Below, piece after piece: positions 8,891 to 16,470 of a DNA stretch of 64,000 bases. The DNA is taken from assembly GCF_021532615.1 (NCBI RefSeq), contig NZ_JAKGAQ010000002.1, forward strand, positions 186,001 through 250,000, read 5' to 3'. A program made the position numbers and the translations under genes. Each line of letters opens with the position of its first letter. The stretch's first letter is position 1. The notes under the pieces are model-generated. The model was given only the letters and a program-made list of their open reading frames with translations. It was not told the origin of the DNA and did no database searches. The DNA is from Octadecabacter dasysiphoniae (GTDB lineage: Bacteria > Pseudomonadota > Alphaproteobacteria > Rhodobacterales > Rhodobacteraceae).

Positions 8891-10226
8891 TGTTCACCTG
8901 CTCAGTTCGGAGGCCAATAAAGGGTGGCGGCGCGTGCTCATCGCATGCAATCCAGATTGACTCAGATTGCGCCTCCGGCAAGGTGAACGCATGCGTAAGG
9001 TGGTCACGCTCTGCCTGGGTCGGCACGATCACGCGGTGGTGCACATCAATGGCGCGGTAATATCGGCTGCCCAATTGCGCAGCGTCGCGGGTCACATCAA
9101 ACGGAAGATATTGGTAAACAACACTAGACGCCGCCACCGCGCGCCCCTGACGGCGCATCGCCTTGTTCATCAGGACCGCATTCAGATTAACCACGATTTC
9201 CGGCCTCAAAGACCGGATAAATTCAACCAGCGTTCGGCCCGGTTTGTAATCCTTGGCCCGTGGCATCGCCAAACCAAAATGAACAACACGCACCATCGGA
9301 TTTAGATGCGCAACTGACCCCAACCCATCCAGTACAACAACGACAGTTTCATCCGCAGTCACATTCGCAATCGTGCGCTCAATAATGGCCTCAATCTCGG
9401 GCGCACCCACGCCCAGCTTGCGACCATCAACAACGATCACGGCCTTGGCTCGCCGCCCGCCAGCTTGATGTTGAAGGTCGATCAGATGCCCGATGCGTCG
9501 CACACCAATCGCATTGCTCGCGGGTGGCACGCGCACCCGCAATCCGGCACGCCAGGATCGCCCGATCAGCGGGTCCAGCGCCGTTGCTTTCATCACCATT
9601 TCGCCCAACTCACCACGACGCAATCGATCGCGCACATCTTCCATGCGCGCGCGCACCCGTTCACTGGTTTCGTGTGCATCGCTCCCGATACTTCGGCAAA
9701 AGGCATCGTAGTTGGCAGGTGCACGCGGCGCATATCCCGCCGCGCGCCCCTCAGTCAAAAAATGATAGAAGGGATTTACCTTATTGGGCTGCTGCCCGGC
9801 CGACCCCTTCAGATAGGCGCGCCGATATTCAGCAGTCGAAAACCAAGGGGCAGGATCACGATTTTCACGCGCACCAGCCCGCAAATAATGCCCAACAGGA
9901 TCAAGCGCTTGCCGTGCAATATCGGGGTTGCGCGACAGATAAAACAGCGGGTCAAAGGCTGCTTTCACAACCTCATACTCAGGGCCCCATTCTGCATGTG
10001 GCCGATGGGTGTCGGACGCCGCCTCAAGCGCCAGTAATTCCTCATCAAAAACATGCCCCGCATCAAACGCCACGTCTGTGACCTGCATCGCCTCGACGGG
10101 TGGAAAACGTGCCCCGGCGCCGCGCCCATTTGGATCAACGTTCCGCCGTAAAACACGCCGCACCACGGCTGTCATGACAGCGCGAAACCGCCCCCTAAAA
10201 ACACCAAAAACCCGAGAACCAACCAT
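8877..10226 (-). CDS. Large glycan-cluster protein, possibly glycosyltransferase-related
   Basis: This 449-aa protein has a segment around residues 95-160 (FDPLFYLSRNPDIA, then a GHYLRAGAREN-like stretch) that I know as a recurrent accessory module in alphaproteobacterial polysaccharide glycosyltransferases. The C-terminal 230 residues contain alternating beta strands and helices (AVIVVDGRKLG, TVVVVLDGLG, EIVVNLNAVLMN, RVIVPTQAERDHL) that look like half of a GT-B fold. A full GT-B donor site is not evident, so it may be degenerate or act with the GT2 protein, whose start it overlaps by 14 bases. The start at 10226 is a choice; 10250 is also possible. Confidence 0.6.
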   Translation of the reverse strand: MVGSRVFGVFRGRFRAVMTAVVRRVLRRNVDPNGRGAGARFPPVEAMQVTDVAFDAGHVFDEELLALEAASDTHRPHAEWGPEYEVVKAAFDPLFYLSRNPDIARQALDPVGHYLRAGARENRDPAPWFSTAEYRRAYLKGSAGQQPNKVNPFYHFLTEGRAAGYAPRAPANYDAFCRSIGSDAHETSERVRARMEDVRDRLRRGELGEMVMKATALDPLIGRSWRAGLRVRVPPASNAIGVRRIGHLIDLQHQAGGRRAKAVIVVDGRKLGVGAPEIEAIIERTIANVTADETVVVVLDGLGSVAHLNPMVRVVHFGLAMPRAKDYKPGRTLVEFIRSLRPEIVVNLNAVLMNKAMRRQGRAVAASSVVYQYLPFDVTRDAAQLGSRYYRAIDVHHRVIVPTQAERDHLTHAFTLPEAQSESIWIACDEHAPPPFIGLRTEQVNNAPN

Positions 10227-10459
10227 GGAATTTCTTTCGCAAGGTGACATGAATACCAGGCCACGACAGCGCGCCGTGACACATCCCCTTTAGCGGATCA
10301 GACCCTTCAAATTGGTTAACCCACAAGGCTTTCGACGCCCCAAAACCAGTTCGTCGAAATTAACCAAAAAGAAATTCGAGCGATCTATCCCTCACCAAGA
10401 CGAACAGTTTATCGCGCAACTGTGTGCGCACACATCAGGTCTTAGAAAGGACTGCTTCA
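10227..10459. promoter_or_regulatory. Divergent promoter region upstream of sqdB
   Basis: About 230 bases separate the minus-strand glycan gene from sqdB. The sequence is AT-rich near 10310-10400, with two TTAACC hexamers (about 10315 and 10360). The ribosome binding site for sqdB is GAAAGGA, about nine bases before its ATG. No specific operator is recognised. Confidence 0.4.
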
Positions 10460-11617
10460 ATGAAAGTAATCATCCTTGGCGGCGACGGTTTTTGCGGCTG
10501 GCCCAACGCCCTTTATTTGTCGAAACAAGGCCATGACGTCACGATTGTCGATAACCTGTCGCGCCGCGAAATCGATGTGGAGCTGGAGGTCGACAGTCTG
10601 ACCCCGATTCGCCCCATCGGGGAACGGATTCGCGTCTGGAAAGAACTGTCCGGCAAAGACATCAAATTCGAAAATTTCACCGTCGGCAAAGATTACCATC
10701 GCCTCGTGTCCCTGATTAAGGACGAACAGCCCGACGCGATTGTGCATTTTGCTGAACAGCGCGCCGCGCCCTATTCGATGAAATCCGCAGGCCACAAACG
10801 CTACACCGTGAACAACAATTTGAACGCCACAAATGATGTGCTGGCGGCCGTCGTTGAATCCGGCGTCGATGTCCATGTGATCCATCTTGGCACGATGGGC
10901 GTCTATGGTTACGGAACCTCGGGCATGCAAATTCCCGAAGGCTATCTTAAGGTTAAAATCGACACGTCCGATGGCGAAACCGAGCAGGAAATACTGTATC
11001 CGACCAACCCCGGTTCGATCTATCATTTGACCAAATCGCAAGATCAGCTGTTGTTTGCGTTCTACAACAAGAACGACAAAGTGAAAGTGACCGACCTACA
11101 CCAAGGCATCGTTTGGGGCACGCAAACTGATGAAACCGCGATGGATGAACGGCTGATCAACCGGTTCGATTATGATGGCGATTTCGGCACTGTTCTGAAC
11201 CGGTTTATCATGCAGGCCGCGGTCGATTATCCGATGACAGTTCACGGCACGGGCGGGCAAACCCGCGCCTTCATCCACGTTCAGGACACCTGCAAATGCA
11301 TTGAAATCGCGCTGAACAACCCACCGCAAACCGGCGAACGTGTGAATATCCTCAACCAGATGACTGAAACGCACCGGGTGCGCGATCTGGCGCAGATGAT
11401 CCAAGACGCGACAGGCGCGAAAATCGCCTACCTCGAAAACCCGCGCAACGAATCTGCCGAAAACGAACTGAACGTCGCCAATGACCGCTTTATCGGGTTC
11501 GGGTTGAAACCGAAAAAACTGGAAAACGGCCTGATCGAAGAAGTGACCGCCATCGCCCAGAAATATGCGGGCCGCTGCGACACCACGAAAATCCCCTGCG
11601 CGTCAAAATGGAACTGA
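10460..11617 (+). CDS. sqdB: UDP-sulfoquinovose synthase
   Basis: This 385-aa short-chain dehydrogenase converts UDP-glucose and sulfite into UDP-sulfoquinovose, the head-group donor of the sulfolipid SQDG. The N-terminal GGDGFCGW NAD motif, the RREID stretch, FAEQRAAPYSMK, and the catalytic set Thr145 (HLGTMGVYGYG), Tyr188 and Lys192 (SIYHLTK) match the SQD1/SqdB family closely. The start was placed after GAAAGGA rather than 36 bases upstream. No sqdC, sqdD or sqdX is next to it, so the sulfoquinovose could go to lipid through genes elsewhere or into a local glycan. FGE and rhodanese genes follow on the same strand. Confidence 0.95.
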   Translation: MKVIILGGDGFCGWPNALYLSKQGHDVTIVDNLSRREIDVELEVDSLTPIRPIGERIRVWKELSGKDIKFENFTVGKDYHRLVSLIKDEQPDAIVHFAEQRAAPYSMKSAGHKRYTVNNNLNATNDVLAAVVESGVDVHVIHLGTMGVYGYGTSGMQIPEGYLKVKIDTSDGETEQEILYPTNPGSIYHLTKSQDQLLFAFYNKNDKVKVTDLHQGIVWGTQTDETAMDERLINRFDYDGDFGTVLNRFIMQAAVDYPMTVHGTGGQTRAFIHVQDTCKCIEIALNNPPQTGERVNILNQMTETHRVRDLAQMIQDATGAKIAYLENPRNESAENELNVANDRFIGFGLKPKKLENGLIEEVTAIAQKYAGRCDTTKIPCASKWN

Positions 11618-11714
11618 CGCACGGGATATGATGCAAGCGGCGCGATGATCTGGACGCGCCAGCACGTTTCGATACTGTCCGCGTTGGCACACCAACAACG
11701 CGGACAATTTCCAG

Positions 11715-12650
11715 ATGGCGCAAAAACCCTGCTGCACACCGACCCGCGATGGGCCACCCAACGTCATTTCAGACTCCATCAAACCTGCGGTACGTACTGA
11801 CCTTCACGTTGACGCAATCACCATCGCGGCGGGCAAAGGTCTGGTCGGCACCAACAGCCCGCGTATTCCAAATGACGGCGAATCCCCCCTGCGCCCAACC
11901 AAAATCGCGGCGTTCAGGATCGGCACGACCACCGTAACAAACGCGCAGTTCAAGGCCTTCGTTGACGCAACGGGTTTCGTGACCGAGGCCGAAAAATTCG
12001 GCTGGTCCTTTGTGTTCTGGGCGCAGGTGCCCAACCAGACCGGACCAACGCACGCTGTTCTTGATGCAGATTGGTGGCGCCATATGGATGGCGCAAACTG
12101 GCGCGATATCAACGGGCCAGACACCATGGCGCAGGCATGGCACCCCGATCATCCGGTCGTGCAAGTGTCATGGAACGACGCCAAAGCATACTGTGATTGG
12201 GTCGGGGGCCGCCTGCCCTCAGAAGCAGAATGGGAACACGCGGCGCGCGGCGGTCAAGGCGATGTGCCTTTCCCATGGGGCAACGCCGAACCCAACGACA
12301 CGGATCAAACGCCCTGCAATATCTGGCAGGGCCATTTCCCCGAAACGAACACAGCCCGCGACGGTTATGTCACCACCGCCCCCGCCCAAGGCTTCGCACC
12401 AAATGCCTTTGGCCTTTATAATCTGGTCGGAAACGTCTGGGAATGGACATCGGACGCCTACACGATCAAATCCCTCAAGAAAGACGTGCGCGCACGTTTG
12501 GCCCAAATGAAAGGCTACAAACTGTCAAAGGGCGGGTCATTCCTGTGCCATCGATCCTACTGCGAACGCTACCGCATCGCGGCGCGTTCCGGTTCATCCC
12601 CCGACAGCGCCACAACCCACCACGGATTTCGCGTCGTCTGGCCCGCCTGA
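11715..12650 (+). CDS. Formylglycine-generating enzyme (sulfatase-activating) homologue
   Basis: This 311-aa FGE-sulfatase-domain protein would oxidise a cysteine in sulfatases to the catalytic formylglycine. The C-terminal block GGSFLCHRSYCERYR carries both active-site cysteines (about Cys278 and Cys283), which distinguish true FGEs from other family members. LVGNVWEWTSD and GGRLPSEAEWEHAARGG are conserved family motifs. The N-terminus has a CC pair (CCTPTRD). No sulfatase gene is in the window, so its client lies elsewhere. It is 97 bases after sqdB, possibly in the same transcript. Confidence 0.88.
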   Translation: MAQKPCCTPTRDGPPNVISDSIKPAVRTDLHVDAITIAAGKGLVGTNSPRIPNDGESPLRPTKIAAFRIGTTTVTNAQFKAFVDATGFVTEAEKFGWSFVFWAQVPNQTGPTHAVLDADWWRHMDGANWRDINGPDTMAQAWHPDHPVVQVSWNDAKAYCDWVGGRLPSEAEWEHAARGGQGDVPFPWGNAEPNDTDQTPCNIWQGHFPETNTARDGYVTTAPAQGFAPNAFGLYNLVGNVWEWTSDAYTIKSLKKDVRARLAQMKGYKLSKGGSFLCHRSYCERYRIAARSGSSPDSATTHHGFRVVWPA

Positions 12651-12720
12651 CGGCGGTTGCACCACGCCCCACACCTTGGCTACCTTGGCGCAGAAACAAC
12701 CAACCGATAGGCGGGCCCAG

Positions 12721-13125
12721 ATGACCAAACTCAAACAATCAGCCGCACAAATGGTCGCCGCCGCCCGCGCGCGGATAAAAGAAATAGAAACCCGCGACCT
12801 GATCAAAATGGCCCAAGACCCCGCCGTCGTGATTGTGGATATTCGCGATATTCGCGAACGCCAGCGCAGCGGCGCGATCCCGGGTTCCATTCACGCCCCG
12901 CGCGGCATGATCGAATTCTGGGTCGACCCCGACAGCCCCTATCACAAAGACGTTTTCGCCCAAGACGACAAAACATATGTGTTTCACTGCGCGTCCGGCT
13001 GGCGCTCTGCGTTAACGGTTGCGACGCTGCAAGACATGGGATTTGACGCGGCCCACCTAAAGGACGGGTTCACATCCTGGGTGGAAAACGACGGGCCGGT
13101 TCAGCCCGTCGAACAGAAATCCTAG
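12721..13125 (+). CDS. Rhodanese-domain sulfurtransferase
   Basis: This 134-aa single-domain rhodanese has the active-site loop CASGWR with Cys90, which would carry the persulfide sulfur. An N-terminal helix is followed by VVIVDIRDIRERQRSGAIPGS, the conserved entry strand of the fold. The ATG at 12721 is preferred to an upstream TTG. It follows FGE by 70 bases and ends 4 bases into the oppositely oriented oxidoreductase gene. It could supply reduced sulfur locally, but the link to sqdB or FGE is only by neighbourhood. Confidence 0.85.
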   Translation: MTKLKQSAAQMVAAARARIKEIETRDLIKMAQDPAVVIVDIRDIRERQRSGAIPGSIHAPRGMIEFWVDPDSPYHKDVFAQDDKTYVFHCASGWRSALTVATLQDMGFDAAHLKDGFTSWVENDGPVQPVEQKS

Positions 13126-14255
13126 CGGTACATCGGCGGACGCGCGTCCACCCATTCGCCGTTTGCCTTGGCCGATGCCACGGCCTGATGCACCGCGGCC
13201 ATGGACCGCACACCATCTTCGGCCGTTGGCAACCCATCGCGCACATCACCGCGAATACCGGCCGCAAGATCGACGTAAATATTGGCCACAGCCAGCGGGA
13301 AACCCTCGGGGTGGGCGATACCAACCCGCGTCATCCGCTCGGCCTCGCTGCTCAACCCGTTTTCGCCTTTTTCCATGATCTGCGTGCGCCCACCGACGGG
13401 GGTGTAATAGACCTGATTGGGTTGCTCTGACGCCCAGCGCATCCCGCCGGTTTCCCCAAACACCTGAATTTCAAACCCGTGCTGGCGGCCAATCGCAACC
13501 GAACTGGTCCAAAGCCGCCCGACAGTCCCGCCCTCAAGACGGAAATTCACCATCGCATCATCCTCAAGCTCACGGCTGGGGATCGTGGATGCGAAATCAG
13601 CCGACAGGCTGCGCACCTGATCGCCCGCAATAAAGCTCGCCATATGCAGCGCGTGAATTCCACAATCGGCAAACTGCCCGGACACGCCCGCCATTGCCGG
13701 ATCATAGCGCCAGCGCACCCGCGGATTGTCCGCATCCGTCGCATCGCCGTGGTGGCCATGGCTGAAATTGCTGACGACAAGGCGGATTTTACCAACCTGC
13801 CCCGTGCGCACCATCTCGCGCATTTCACGCACCATCGGATAGGCGGAATAGCAGTAATTCACCGCACAGATTTTGCCCGATTTGGCGGCGATCTTAACGA
13901 TCTCCTCGCCCTCTTCCACGGACATCGTCATCGGCTTTTCGCACAGCACGTTGAACCCGCCCTCAAGGAACGCTTTGGTGATTTCAAAGTGGGTGGAATT
14001 CGGCGTGGCAACGGTGACCAGATCAACTCGATCCTCGCGCGCGCGTTCGCCCGCCAGCATTTCGCGCCAATCGCCGTAGGCACGGTCCGCCGCGACGCCC
14101 AAACGCTGCGCATAATCGCGCCCCTTGTCTGCATCATGATCCAACGCGCCGGCGGCCAAAACAAAGTTGCCGTCAGCCTGCGCACCCAAACGGTGTGCCG
14201 GCCCAATCTGGCTGCCTTCGCCGCCTCCGATCATGCCCCAATTCAATCGTGTCAT
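13122..14255 (-). CDS. Gfo/Idh/MocA family oxidoreductase, inositol-cluster dehydrogenase
   Basis: This 377-aa NAD(P)-dependent sugar or inositol dehydrogenase has an N-terminal Rossmann motif (WGMIGGGEGSQIG), VATPNSTHFEI and the conserved EKP catalytic segment (LCEKPMTMS). The family oxidises sugars and cyclitols. As the third gene of the leftward iol operon it is likely to act on an inositol isomer or a sugar entering that route. The ATG is preceded by AAAAGGA. A 100-base gap holding four tandem 11-bp repeats separates it from the iolE-like gene upstream, so it may have its own promoter. Confidence 0.85.
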   Translation of the reverse strand: MTRLNWGMIGGGEGSQIGPAHRLGAQADGNFVLAAGALDHDADKGRDYAQRLGVAADRAYGDWREMLAGERAREDRVDLVTVATPNSTHFEITKAFLEGGFNVLCEKPMTMSVEEGEEIVKIAAKSGKICAVNYCYSAYPMVREMREMVRTGQVGKIRLVVSNFSHGHHGDATDADNPRVRWRYDPAMAGVSGQFADCGIHALHMASFIAGDQVRSLSADFASTIPSRELEDDAMVNFRLEGGTVGRLWTSSVAIGRQHGFEIQVFGETGGMRWASEQPNQVYYTPVGGRTQIMEKGENGLSSEAERMTRVGIAHPEGFPLAVANIYVDLAAGIRGDVRDGLPTAEDGVRSMAAVHQAVASAKANGEWVDARPPMYR

Positions 14256-14307
14256 TTCATATCCTTTTCAAAGGCTTAAGGCCATTCGCCCGATTTGCCC
14301 ATTTTTC

Positions 14308-14351
14308 ACCCATACCAGAACCATACCGGACCCATACCAAACCCATATCGC
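14308..14351. repeat. Four tandem 11-bp direct repeats upstream of the third oxidoreductase gene
   Basis: The units 14308-14318, 14319-14329, 14330-14340 and 14341-14351 follow the pattern A(C/A)CCATA(C/T)Cnn, so CCATAC recurs once per helical turn. They lie between the iolE-like stop at 14356 and the start at 14255, where a minus-strand promoter would be expected. Confidence 0.8.
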
Positions 14352-14355
14352 GGTT

Positions 14356-15246
14356 TTAGACGAATCCGATGGATTCAAGGTACTCACGGTTTGCGCGTGC
14401 ATCTTCCATTGGTGTGCCGGGCATCGACGGGTCACAATCCTGTTCGACCGTGCACCAGCCCTCGAAACCGGCATCGATCAGCACCTGACGGACGGCGGGA
14501 AAATCCACATCGCCTTGGCCAAGATTACAGAAAATCGCCTGCCCACAGGCGGTGTAAAAATCCGTGCGTTTGGCGACAACATCGGCCTTCACGGCCGGAT
14601 CAATATCCTTGAAATGCATGTACGAAATCCGCCCGATATTGCGCTTCATGAACGCCACCGGATCAAAGCCCGCATAAGAATGGTGGCCCGTGTCAAAACA
14701 GATCTTCAGAATGGATTCGTCAACTTCGGACAACAGGCGTTCAAGCTCGGGTTCGAAATCCATGAACCCGCCCGCGTGGGCGTGAATGCCGACAGTCAGG
14801 CCATGGTCAACGCCGATCTTGGCAGTCTCTGCGATGCGGTCGCGGTAGGCGGTCCATTCCGCCTTGTCCATCTGCTCGGCTTCGGCTGCGCGGCCAGCAG
14901 TCGGCGCGCGACGCGGTGAGATACTATCGATTAAAACCAAATGCTTAGCCCCATGTGCGGCCAGCGCTTTGCAGGTGCGCAGCGTGCCGTCCAGCACATC
15001 CTCCCACGCCGCAACATCGTGATAGGGGCGGAAAACCACGCCACCGATCAGCTCCAGATCGTGCTCGGACAACGCCTCACCCAGCTCGCTCGGGTCTTCG
15101 GGCATGTAGCCGACAGGGCCAAGTTCGATGCCCTTATATCCGGCTTCGGCGTTCTGGCGCAAAACCTCGCGCCACGCGGGGTAACTCGGGTCGGACGCAA
15201 ATTCGATACCCCAGGAACAGGGCGCATTGCCGATACGGATGGTCAT
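14356..15246 (-). CDS. iolE: Sugar isomerase/epimerase TIM-barrel protein, probable myo-inosose-2 dehydratase
   Basis: This 296-aa xylose-isomerase-like TIM-barrel protein opens with IGNAPCSWG, close to the NAPVSWG start of IolE. It has metal-ligand segments such as GYKGIELGPVGYMP, GIHAHAGGFMD, CFDTGHHSYAG and YMHFKDI. IolE dehydrates scyllo-inosose to the trihydroxycyclohexanedione that IolD cleaves. The assignment follows from the family plus its place next to iolD, but related isomerases (IolI/IolH types) share the fold. The ATG at 15246 follows AAAGG. It is four bases downstream of the neighbouring dehydrogenase. Confidence 0.82.
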   Translation of the reverse strand: MTIRIGNAPCSWGIEFASDPSYPAWREVLRQNAEAGYKGIELGPVGYMPEDPSELGEALSEHDLELIGGVVFRPYHDVAAWEDVLDGTLRTCKALAAHGAKHLVLIDSISPRRAPTAGRAAEAEQMDKAEWTAYRDRIAETAKIGVDHGLTVGIHAHAGGFMDFEPELERLLSEVDESILKICFDTGHHSYAGFDPVAFMKRNIGRISYMHFKDIDPAVKADVVAKRTDFYTACGQAIFCNLGQGDVDFPAVRQVLIDAGFEGWCTVEQDCDPSMPGTPMEDARANREYLESIGFV

Positions 15247-15250
15247 GGTC

Positions 15251-16354
15251 TTAGCCTTTCGAAAGGGAGTGCCAGCTGCGCGTTTCAGCGGAAGCCAAGG
15301 CAGTATGAACGATACGGGCCACTTCAAGCCCGTCGCGGAACGTGGGCCACACAGGGTCGCCCGAATGGATCGCGTGCAGGAAATCGCGCGCTTCAATGAT
15401 AATCTGGTCCTGATATCCGGTGCCGTGACCAGGGCCTTGGCAGAACGGTTCGTAGTCAGGGTGCGCAGGGCCCGTCAGGATTTTGCGAAACCCGCGCTCG
15501 GCCTCCGCGTCTGACATTTTATAAAGCCAGATCGCGTTCTGATCTTCCTGATCAAACTTGATCGCACCTTTTGTGCCAGTGATTTCATAGGCATAGCCCA
15601 TCTTGCGACCCGTCGCGATACGGCTGAAAAACATCTGCCCCATCACACCATTGGCAAAACGGCACATGATCTGGGCGTGATCATCATTGGTGACGATGCC
15701 GCCCGGGCGGTCTTTATGAACCGTCTCGACCTCGGCGATCAGGCTTTCGATTGGCCCGACCAATGCCAAGGCCGCATTGATCATATGCGGCGCAAGATCA
15801 CCCATTGTGCCGTTCGCCATTCCAGTTGTGCGCCACGTGGCGGGCGCCTTTGGATCGGCCATGAAATCTTCGGTGTGCTCCCCGCGAAACGCGGTCACAT
15901 CGCCGATAATCCCGTCTGAAATTAACCTTCGTGCGTATTGGGACGCGGGCGTGCGGATGTAATTATAGGCAACCATATTGGCCGTGCCCGTGGTTTCCGC
16001 TGCGGCCACCATCGCCTCGGCGTCGGCCAGATCAGCGCCCATCGGCTTTTCACACAGCACCGGTTTTCCGGCGGCAAACGCAGCTTCTACGATTTCACGG
16101 TGTGTCGATTGCGGCGTCGCTATCACGATCGCCTGCACCTTTGGGTCTGCCACCAAAACACGCCAATCATCCGTCGCCCGGGCAAATCCATAGGCCGCAC
16201 GATACCGTTCAGCCGATTCCTGTGAAGACGCGCAAATCATCTCCAATCGGGGGCGCAGGGCCGTGTTAAACACCGCCCCAACAGAGGCCATCGCGACCGA
16301 ATGGGCCTTACCCATATAGCCGCCGCCCAGGATTCCGATACCGATCTCTGTCAT
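15251..16354 (-). CDS. Gfo/Idh/MocA family oxidoreductase, first gene of the leftward iol operon
   Basis: This 367-aa dehydrogenase has a Rossmann start (IGILGGGYMGKAHS), IATPQSTHREI and LCEKPMGADL. It is similar in architecture to IolW/IolX-type inositol or sugar dehydrogenases. It probably interconverts scyllo-inositol, D-chiro-inositol or a sugar with the inosose pool. The ATG at 16354 has AAAAAGGG upstream. The longer reading frame to 16486 runs into the control region and iolD and is rejected. It is directly downstream of the 18-bp palindrome on the minus strand. Confidence 0.85.
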   Translation of the reverse strand: MTEIGIGILGGGYMGKAHSVAMASVGAVFNTALRPRLEMICASSQESAERYRAAYGFARATDDWRVLVADPKVQAIVIATPQSTHREIVEAAFAAGKPVLCEKPMGADLADAEAMVAAAETTGTANMVAYNYIRTPASQYARRLISDGIIGDVTAFRGEHTEDFMADPKAPATWRTTGMANGTMGDLAPHMINAALALVGPIESLIAEVETVHKDRPGGIVTNDDHAQIMCRFANGVMGQMFFSRIATGRKMGYAYEITGTKGAIKFDQEDQNAIWLYKMSDAEAERGFRKILTGPAHPDYEPFCQGPGHGTGYQDQIIIEARDFLHAIHSGDPVWPTFRDGLEVARIVHTALASAETRSWHSLSKG

Positions 16355-16378
16355 TCTGTACCCTTTTTCGAAAACCAG

Positions 16379-16396
16379 TTTGCAACCGGTTGCAAA
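16379..16396. promoter_or_regulatory. Perfect 18-bp palindromic operator between the divergent iol operons
   Basis: TTTGCAACCGGTTGCAAA is identical to its own reverse complement and has the central CG typical of LacI-family operators. It lies 25 bases from the minus-strand start at 16354 and 75 bases from iolD, so one bound repressor could control both directions. No LacI or RpiR regulator gene is in the window. Confidence 0.8.
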
Positions 16397-16470
16397 ATGG
16401 TTATCGTCTGAGTCTGAAACGTGCAAGCGGCAATCTTTTGCCACCGACAAATTCTGGGGAATACGCCAGC

